Source: Phocoena phocoena | Taxonomy: Eukaryota; Chordata; Mammalia; Artiodactyla; Phocoenidae | DNA length: 64,000 nt | Direction of reading: 5' to 3' | NCBI RefSeq assembly: GCF_963924675.1 | Contig: NC_089239.1 | Location: 36,354,437-36,418,436, forward strand | Part shown: one piece after another, positions 57,412 to 64,000 of the stretch | Numbering within the stretch: position 1 is the stretch's first letter | How the letters are laid out: the number at the start of each line of letters is the position of its first letter | Position numbers and translations under genes: made by a program | The notes under the pieces: generated by a model | The model's input: the letters and a program-made list of their open reading frames with translations, nothing else | What the model was told of the DNA's origin: nothing | Database searches by the model: none

Positions 57412-57504
57412 GCTCACTGTGCGTGCTCAGCTTGGTGGAAAATCAGAAAAGTTGCTGAAGAAAAAGGAAAGAGCATGTCTGATACGTTGCTAGTCGGCAT
57501 CATG
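57412..57504 (+). other. Possible internal exon (weak)
   Basis: A pyrimidine-rich tract ends in 'tttattttcgcag', followed by 93 bases open in one frame, reading ...CSAWWKIRKVAEEKGKSM..., and a donor-like 'ATG|gtaaat'. GC content is higher than in the neighbouring sequence. The frame also stays open past the donor, and I do not recognise the peptide. Chance AG/GT pairs around open frames are common in 64 kb, so confidence is low. Confidence 0.15.
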
Positions 57505-59519
57505 GTAAATGCTATTAAGTACGTATTACAATTTTCTCTTTTATATCTATTTAATATGTTCTTTATCAAATACAGTTGTATAAAGAATAATACAGAAATA
57601 AAAAAAGAAAAATTTACCATGACTAGAACATAGAAAATGGATGAAAAGAATTAGAAATATTTTTCTTCAATGTTGGTGCCTCAGGAAAGATGAATAAAAA
57701 TAGTGTAGATGCAATTAGACAGGAAGACAAAAAGCGTCTTTTGTGAAACTCTGGGCCCTTTTGAAGCGTTTAGAAGTCTGTGGAAAAATTATAAATTGTA
57801 TGATTTCCTTTTTGTTTGGAATAATGTCTAACAGCATAACATTTTCGCTTTAAGACATGGTTAGTGTCATTGGTGGTGCCCAAATGGAAGCTAAGCAAGA
57901 AGGAGAAGAGAGCTAACCATTTCTAAAGGAACCGACAAAGAACTGAGCGAGGATGGGGGACAGAGAGGGTAAAAGGGAATGAGTCCGTTCCCAAGAAAGC
58001 AATTGCATGAGATTAAATAAACTAAATTGTAAATGGTAAAAAAGGAAAAGTATACAGGGACAGGCATGTCCCCTGAGGGATGATCACAATGCCTGGCCCT
58101 CATGTAAGCTCAGTAAATGTTTACTGAACACAGCAGACATGGACTGAACTGGATGGAGGATGCCCGGAGGGAACAGCTTGCGGGTAAATGTTAGTTACCC
58201 CTGTTGACCACCAGGTGGCAGCAGTATCTCATGCCCTCTCCGGTGTCCCAGGAAAAACCCGGAGGGCAAGAAGAGGGGTCAGTCTACAGGTACTGAATTG
58301 TGTGTATGAAAGTTCATCAGTGAAGTGTTCATAATTGGGGAAGAACCGATATGACCTTTCTCAACTCAGGTGAAGTGCACTGGAGTAATATTATTGATGG
58401 AATTTTGGCCCCAAACTCCCCATCTACCTTAACCTAAAGTATTGTTCTTCAAAAATTTGCACTGCCCCCCCAAAAACTACATGTGTACATTTCTAACCAT
58501 TAATGTCAAGTTTAAAACACATGGACTGGGTGACTTAGCAACAGTTTTGATGACCGACCTTCAGAAAGAACTATTGCTACAAGACGTTACCTCTTTGGTG
58601 GCAGCTGTGAACTGACCTATTTCTCCAAAATACAATTATTGCAAGCTCCATTATTTCAGACTGATTCATAGATGAATATTCCTCTGGGTATTACTAAAAT
58701 AAAAATCAAGTGAAACAGATTAAAAACTATATTTAATGATCCCCAAAGAACCCCTTTTTAAAAAAACCTTCTCTCTGCCCATGCTAAAGAATGATACCAA
58801 GATAGTTTAAAAGTTTAAAGCAAGTTAAGCAGAAAGAAAAACAAAATGTTCTTAGATCGTGTTAGATCGTGAAGATTTGGATAAATCCTTAAGATAGAAA
58901 ACATAACTGAGAGATAATGTCTTTTTCTCTTTTTTTTCCCTCATTTTTTTTTCTCATTTATCTAAGCACTGACTGCTAGATTGGGATCACTTTTCATGAA
59001 TTCTCCTTTCTGCGTGTGCACACTGAAGGTTCACGCCTCTCTTCTCCCTCTGTACTCCCTGGCTGGCGATCCATCCTTCGGCACAGTTCTGTTCGTCTCC
59101 TGGGGGAAAACTCCAAAATTACAGCCCTCACACAGATCTCCCTTTCCCTGCCAAGACTCGATCCTTTATCTGCTGAACACCTGCTACTGGAAATCTGTGA
59201 ATCTTGGATTTGCCCCACGAACAAGACTGAACTGAGGTTTCATTTCCTTTCCCTTACTATGCAGGATTTCACATATGAATTCTACCACTTATGCAAGGGT
59301 CCTTCAGAACATTTATGCAAGGCTCACTGGAAATGCATTTGATTGCAATGGACTTGAGTCTTGGACTCTTGACACTTTCCGAGGAGTGCTTCTGGGCCTT
59401 GATCATTTGCAGTAGTGGGTGCAGGGCCATGGTATCCTTGAAGTTTTATAAATAGACCTAGGATGAATGACAGATGCATACACCCAAATTATTATCCTCA
59501 GGTCTACAGTTTAATGTGG
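57505..59519. other. Mostly unassigned DNA
   Basis: 58095-58135 is a MIR-like tail ('cctggccctcatgtaagctc', 'agtaaatgtttactgaac'). The rest shows no recognised repeat. Frames of 84-108 codons at 58.98-59.34 kb overlap on both strands and have no recognisable domain. Confidence 0.4.
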
Positions 59520-60436
59520 ATAAAATGTGAGGAGGGCAAAACCACAATGAGATATCACCTCAGGCCTGTTAGGATGGCCATCAGCAAGAAGCCAAGAGGA
59601 CCGATGTGGGCGAGGATGAGGAGACATGGGAACCCTGTGCACCGTTGGAAAGATTGTAAATCGGTGCAGCCACTAACAGTATGCAGGCTCTTCAAAACGT
59701 TAAAAATACAACTACCACATGATCCAGCAATTCCACTTCTAGAAATAGATCTGAAGTAAACCAAGACACTATGTCGAAGAGATATCTGAGCCCCCAGGTT
59801 CACTGCAGCGTTATTTGGAAGCGGCCATTTACAGATGAATAGATAAAGAAGTTGTGGTATGTGTGTGTGTGTGTGTGTGTGTGTGTATAAACATCCACAT
59901 ATACATGTATTTCGGCCACAGAAAACAAGGATTTGCAGCAACATGGATAGACCTTGAGGGCATTATGCTTAGTGAAATAAATCAGAGAGAGAAAGGCAAA
60001 TACTGCATGATCTCCCTTATATGTGGAATCTAAAAGACAAAAGAAAACAAAAAGCCCAACAACCTCATAAGAAAAGAAATCTGACTTTCTTTTGTGGTTA
60101 CCAGAGGTGGAGGGTAGGGGAAGGGGGAATTAGAGGAAGGTGGTCAAAGGAACAAATTTCCATTCATAAGGTAAGTAAGTACTAGAGATGTCATGTACAA
60201 CACGATGACTGCTGTGTGATACGTAGGGAAGCTGAGAGAGTAAACCGTAAGAGTTCTCATCACAAGGAGAAATATTTTTTTCTTTCTCTTTGTTTTTGTA
60301 TCTACATGAGATGATGCAAGATACCTAAACCTTCTGCGATGATTGCTTCTCAACGTATGTAAGTCAAATCATTAAGCTGTATACCTTAAACATATACAAT
60401 GACGTGTGTCAATTATATTTCAATCAAAGTGGAAAA
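59520..60436 (+). mobile_element. Old L1 ORF2 C-terminus and 3' UTR
   Basis: 'aatgagatatcacctcaggc', 'gttaggatggccatcagcaa', 'ccacatgatccagcaattcc', 'gcaacatggatagaccttga', 'ggcattatgcttagtgaaat', 'gatctcccttatatgtggaa', 'tggttaccagaggtggaggg' and 'gtcaattatatttcaatc' define an L1MA/MB-like 3' end. A (TG)n run interrupts it at 59859-59887. A 98-codon frame (59463-59759) is its ORF2 remnant. Confidence 0.87.
59859..59887. repeat. (TG)n microsatellite
   Basis: About 14 TG units within the L1. Confidence 0.95.
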
Positions 60437-60729
60437 CAACAACAACAAAAGGTGTGATGGGAATCCATGAAATTAAAAATAGCATTTATAAAAAACATCA
60501 AAATTCTCCTTTGTTCCATTTACCACGTAGGACCTACTTTGAAGGGAAGTCTTGTAATATACAGAAGACAAGGGCAATATATTTGCAGCATACAAATGCT
60601 TGCTTTCTGCAGGTTCGACAACTGGTTCTGAAGTAGTCTGATATGGCAGCAGTGTAAAGTATATTTGCTGATTTTGTGGATATTTTTTAAAATATCCTTT
60701 AAAGTTGAAAAGGAAGGCTATTTAATAGA
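60437..60729. other. Unassigned AT-rich DNA
   Basis: Nothing recognised. Confidence 0.4.
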
Positions 60730-61340
60730 TCATAGAAAATCATGAATGCCAATGGAAGTAATTTGGGCTTTATTTGTTAAATTAGGTAACAAAGCGCCAC
60801 TAAGATATTTTGAGAAGAAAATAGTAGCATTGGGTTTTAGGAAAATAACTCCTTGAAGGATGTAGATCCAAAGCTGAAGGCAGGGGAAGTAAGGAGTAAT
60901 TTTGCCAAATATTGGGCAAGTGCTGATGAGTCCTGGATTCATGAGGTGACTGGGACAGGTGAGAAGTATGGAAAACTTTGTGGGAATTGAGTTTATGGGG
61001 CTTGGGGACAAAGGAGTGGTGAGGGAAGGAAATAAGCAATGGTTGGGTGGATTCATATTTTGGGTCTGTAAGAAGATAAGGAAGTCATTAAGGGAAGGGG
61101 CAAAAGAGGAGGAAAAAGTACGAAAAGACAGTGGGCTTGGCTGGAGGATTAGTAAGACACAGCCGTGAAGATGTCTAACAGGCATCTGAAGAGTCTGTGT
61201 AGATCTCAGGAAGGGTGAAACTAGAGCTATAGAGTTGGAATTCTTCTGTGTGACGGCCAGAGGTGGAGCCAGGAAAATGGATAATCACCTTGTGAGAAAA
61301 CGTAGAAAGAAAGAGAAGGGTGCTGAGAAGGAACCGGGGC
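60730..61340 (+). repeat. Old medium-reiterated repeat, copy 2
   Basis: 'actaagatattttgagaaga', 'gagttcatg'-like spacing, 'gtctaacaggcatctgaaga', 'gtagatctcaggaagggtga', 'gaaactagagctatagagtt' and 'gtagaaagaaagagaaggg' follow the 3' part of the same common mammalian repeat seen at 17540-17960. Its family name is uncertain. The 151-codon minus frame (60730-61185) is antisense to it and is not a gene. Confidence 0.5.
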
Positions 61341-61489
61341 AATATTTCTATTCTGGGGCGCAGAGATGGCAGAGGAGTCAGTGGGAAGCACTGAGTAGCC
61401 AGAGAAAGGGGAGAAGCAGCAGGGTTCACGGACAGGAAACCCAGGACCGCAGCCAGTTTCCAGGACAAAGCTTGAGACTGGGCTGTGGA

Positions 61490-61880
61490 CTAGTTTGCTA
61501 AGGTTGCAGTAAGAAAGCTCCAAAATATTAGTATTTACCACAGACCAAGTGGCTTAAACGACAGAAAGTTATTTCCTGAAGTCTGCAAGTCGAAGATTAA
61601 GGCGTGGACAGCGTTGTTTTCTCCTGAAGCCCTCTCTCCTCGGCTTGTAGACAGCCACCTTCTGCCTGTGTCTGCACATGGTCTTTCCTCTGTGTGTGTC
61701 TGCATCCTAATCTCCTCTTCTTATAAAGACACATTGGGTTAGGGCTCACCCCCATGACCACACTTCACCTTAATTATCTCTTTAAAGGATCTACTTTCAA
61801 ATACAGTCACATTCTGAGACACTGGAGGTTAGGACTTCAGCATATGAACTGGGGTGGGACACAATCCAGCCCATAACAGG
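61490..61880 (-). mobile_element. MLT1-like (ERVL-MaLR) solo LTR
   Basis: Reverse orientation: 'gtttgctaaggttgcagtaa', 'ccaagtggcttaaacgacag', 'tcctcggcttgtagacagcc', 'cctaatctcctcttcttata', 'aatacagtcacattctgaga', 'ggttaggacttcagcatatg' and 'acacaatccagcccataaca'. It is the best-preserved MLT1-like copy in the window. Confidence 0.87.
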
Positions 61881-61924
61881 CTGTGAGAACTGAACATTGC
61901 TCACTGGTCAACTAAGGCATATGC

Positions 61925-62160
61925 ATTGTAATGGCCAGAGTTAACCCTTAATGAGCACAAACTACATGCCGGGCCACATCGAGAGCATCTGACGTGTGTT
62001 AACTCATTTTAGACTCATAACCACCCTATGAGGTAGGTGCTAGTATAATCATCACCTCTTTCTCCAGAGGAAGAAACAGGGTACCAAGAGATAACTTGCC
62101 AAGGTCATACAGCTGGTAGAGCCCCTCAGCTCAGTTTCTATGCAGTGAATTTTGGTCAAT
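61925..62160 (-). repeat. MIR SINE
   Basis: Reverse MIR: 'gcacaaactacatgccgggc', 'gtgttaactcattttagact', 'cataaccaccctatgaggta', 'gaggaagaaacagggtacca', 'ccaaggtcatacagctggta'. Confidence 0.82.
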
Positions 62161-62786
62161 GATTTCTTGGTTTACTATCAGCAGCAGAGATCTGCAGAGG
62201 TAGTGATGTTGCTGAATACTAAGTATAACAGAAATATTCTCCCATCAGCTGACACTGATTGCAGGCTTTCTTTGGTGAATTCTGGTGGCTAGGTGCAGCA
62301 GTTTGCGGAGAAAGGAAAAGAAACGATAACTAGCAGATGGTTCTGATCAAAATGCCTCTGATTGAAAAGTGCAAAGAACCCTATTATGACTTCAAATGTT
62401 TTACATCTATTATGACTTCACATTTATTTAAATTGTGCTTCTTACTGGTGTGGCTGTAATCTAAGAAAGTACTGTAAAATGCGGGGGGGCAAATATTCAA
62501 TATTACACGTATATGTCTACAAATAAGGGTATTTGAAAACTGTGGTATGTGCAAACACCTTTTAATCCTGGATTTTCTAGTGATTTGGGCTTTATTGGGT
62601 TTTTAAATTTTTTATTTATTTAAAAAAATTTTTTATTGGTTTTTAATCAGAGAAAACTGGGTCAACTGTTTTTTACTAGAATTTAATGTGGGAAGACCAA
62701 GGAGAAAGAAACACACTAAGATACACACACATACACAGTCAAACATGTACACTTGGAAGTAAAGAAGTGAGAGGAGAAGAAATAAA
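62161..62786. other. Unassigned AT-rich DNA
   Basis: No recognised repeat apart from T/A-rich low complexity at 62600-62645. Confidence 0.4.
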
Positions 62787-62800
62787 ATCAGGTCACTAAA

Positions 62801-63620
62801 GAGAAATGCAAATGAAAACTACCATGAGGTACCACTTCACATTGGTCAGAACTGCCATCCCTAAAGTCTACAAATCACAGATGCTGGGGATAGTGTGGAG
62901 AAAAGGGAACCCTCCTACACTGTCGGTGGGAACGTAAGTTGGTGCCGCCACTGTGGAGAATAGTATGCAGATTCCTCAGAAAACTAAAAATAGAACTGCC
63001 ATATGACCCAGCAATCCCACTCCTGGGCATATATCCAGACAAAACTATAACTCAGAAAGATACATGCACCCCTGTGTTCATAGCAGCACTATTCACAATA
63101 GCCAAGACATGGAAACAACCTAAATGTCCATTGACAGAAGAATGCATGAAGAAGATGTGGTACATGCAAACAATGGAATACTACTCAGCCATAAAAAAGA
63201 ATGAAATAATACCATTTGCAGTAACATGGATGGACCATACTAAGTGAAGTAAGTCAGAAAGAGAAAGCCAAATACCATATGATATCACTTATATGTGGAA
63301 CCTAGAATATGAACCTATCTATGAAACAGAAAGAGAATCAGGGACATAGAGAACGACTGGTGGTTGCCAAGGGGGAAGGGGTTGGGGAGGGATGGAGTGG
63401 GAGGTTGGGGTCAGCACATGTGAGCTTTTATATATAGAATGGATAAACAACAGGGTCTTACTGTAAAGCACAGGGAACTATATTCAATAGCCTATGATAA
63501 ACCATAATGGAAAAGAATATGAAAAAAAGGATGTATATGTATGTGTAAGTAAATTAGTTTGCTGTAAGCAGAAATTAATACAATGTAAATCAACTATACT
63601 TCGATAAAGAAAGGGAAACA
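62801..63620 (+). mobile_element. Younger 5'-truncated L1 3' end
   Basis: ORF2 C-terminus plus the cetartiodactyl-type 3' UTR ('gtgaagtaagtcagaaagag', 'gatatcacttatatgtggaa', 'ggttgccaagggggaagggg', 'gcacagggaactatattcaa', 'aatgtaaatcaactatactt'). The TSD 'atcaggtcactaaa' (62787-62800) matches 'atcaggttactaaa' (63621-63634) with one mismatch. It is the least decayed L1 in the window, yet still lacks over 80% of a full-length element and cannot move on its own. Confidence 0.92.
62939..63250 (+). pseudogene. L1 ORF2 C-terminal fragment (102 codons open)
   Basis: The frame is open from 62939 to its stop and reads as the end of L1 ORF2p, including the cysteine-containing C-terminal segment (residues near CTPVFIAALFTIAK and EYYSAIKKNEI). 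The endonuclease and reverse-transcriptase domains are absent because of 5' truncation. No promoter for it is present. It is a retrotransposon remnant, not a cellular gene. Confidence 0.8.
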
Positions 63621-63634
63621 ATCAGGTTACTAAA

Positions 63635-63789
63635 ATTAAATTTCAAGCAGCACCCACCAGTGAGGGTTCCTAAGAGAAGGTGTAGCCTGTCACTTTAATC
63701 TAGGAGAGAGAATACCCAGGCAATGGTTCAAAAGACGGGAAATGGCTCTAGAAAGGTCTCAGACACAAGTCCCTTCTTAGACCCCTCTC
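63635..63789. other. Transition from repeat DNA to CpG island
   Basis: Composition rises from about 40% GC to strongly GC-rich by 63790. No repeat is recognised. Confidence 0.5.
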
Positions 63790-63901
63790 CAGAAGAGCTG
63801 CCTAAAAAGACACGGCACCGTTCCAGCAGGCGCAGCGGGTATCCGGAGCCGCAGAACTTGGCGGCCAGGAACCGGCATGCGGACGAGCCGAGCGCGGGAG
63901 G

Positions 63902-63950
63902 AGCGGGCGGGGGCGGGGCCGGGGGCGGGGGCGGGCCCCGGGCGGGGCGC
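63902..63950 (+). other. G-run cluster with G-quadruplex potential
   Basis: At least five runs of three or more Gs lie within 50 bases on the plus strand ('gggcgggggcggggcc', 'gggggcgggggcgggc', 'gggcggggcg'), enough to meet the simple four-run G-quadruplex rule. Such clusters are common in CpG-island promoters. Confidence 0.7.
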
Positions 63951-63967
63951 ACGGTAATCGAAGGCAA

Positions 63968-64000
63968 ATGAGGAGACCCGCTGCCGCCGCGGCCTCCGGT
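63968..64000 (+). CDS. Possible start of a coding first exon (partial)
   Basis: ATG at 63968-63970 is followed by ten open codons (RRPAAAAASG) to the end of the window. It lies just 3' of the GC-box cluster, and the alanine-rich start is typical of GC-rich first exons. The context 'ggcaaATGa' is not a strong Kozak match (C at -3). An upstream frame (63723-63971) ends in a TGA that overlaps this ATG. The gene is not identified. It could equally be 5' UTR or a non-coding first exon. Confidence 0.3.
   Translation, partial: MRRPAAAAASG

Larger units (their letters stand above)
63790..64000 (+). promoter_or_regulatory. CpG-island promoter, continuing past the window edge
   Basis: CpG dinucleotides are dense from 'acacggcaccgttccagcag' to the end, unlike anywhere else outside young SINEs. 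At 63900-63950 there are repeated GC boxes (GGGCGG / GGGGCGGGGC type, Sp1/KLF-like) and no TATA box, the usual design of a mammalian housekeeping or developmental promoter. The direction is not proven. The open ATG at 63968 favours a plus-strand gene, but bidirectional firing is possible. The gene itself is outside the window and I cannot name it. Confidence 0.75.

Noticed and set aside
60730..61185. 151-codon minus-strand open frame
   Set aside because: It is antisense to an old medium-reiterated repeat whose plus strand is purine-rich, which lowers stop frequency on the other strand.
1..64000. CRISPR array, operon, plasmid or phage features
   Set aside because: There are no regularly spaced direct repeats with unique spacers and no consecutive coding genes. 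The recurring sequences are eukaryotic SINEs and LINEs.

Overview
The window is nuclear DNA from a mammal, and its repeats point to a cetacean, probably a toothed whale. The evidence is at least ten copies of a tRNA-derived CHR-type SINE that begins 'ggcttccctggtggcgcagtgg', several of them CpG-rich with near-perfect target-site duplications (TSDs). Ruminant/cetacean-type L1 3' ends occur too, on a background of general mammalian repeats (MIR, L2, old L1, MER5-like hAT elements, MLT1-like LTRs, ERVL). I find nothing bacterial or viral in organisation: no operons, no CRISPR array, no free-standing tRNA or rRNA gene.

No protein-coding gene can be demonstrated within 1-63.7 kb. Almost every open reading frame is short and lies in a repeat or in unstructured intergenic or intronic DNA. 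The only strong sign of a gene is at the right edge: about 63.79-64.0 kb is a CpG island with repeated GC boxes and no TATA box. An ATG at 63968 is followed by 11 open codons (MRRPAAAAASG) up to the window end. It looks like a promoter, possibly with the 5' end of a plus-strand first exon.

Layout. 0-5 kb: an old plus-strand L1 broken up by a hAT element, a second truncated L1, a young SINE and an unclassified element. 5-16 kb: MIR, L2, hAT, MLT1-like and SINE insertions. 16-25 kb: mostly single-copy-looking DNA with SINEs, an old minus-strand L1 and MER5A-like pieces. 25-34 kb: L1 3' ends, SINEs, MIRs, L2. 34-37 kb: a repeat-poor stretch that could hold conserved non-coding DNA. 37.4-38.4 kb: a decayed ERVL-type pol relic (protease then reverse transcriptase, minus strand). 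38.5-44 kb: repeat-poor, with one L2. 44-53 kb: old minus-strand L1, one solo ERV LTR inserted in a MIR, and SINEs. 53-57 kb: LTR-retrotransposon-like sequence and an L1 carrying two SINEs nested at one target site. 57-64 kb: L1 3' ends, an MLT1-like LTR, MIR, an old medium-reiterated repeat, then the CpG island.

There are no genes here to work together. What the window records is a layered history of retrotransposition, and the insertion order can be read directly at several nested sites. I did not find a new biological system. Repeat family names below come from recognition of consensus-like sequence, not from a database search, and boundaries without a stated TSD are approximate.
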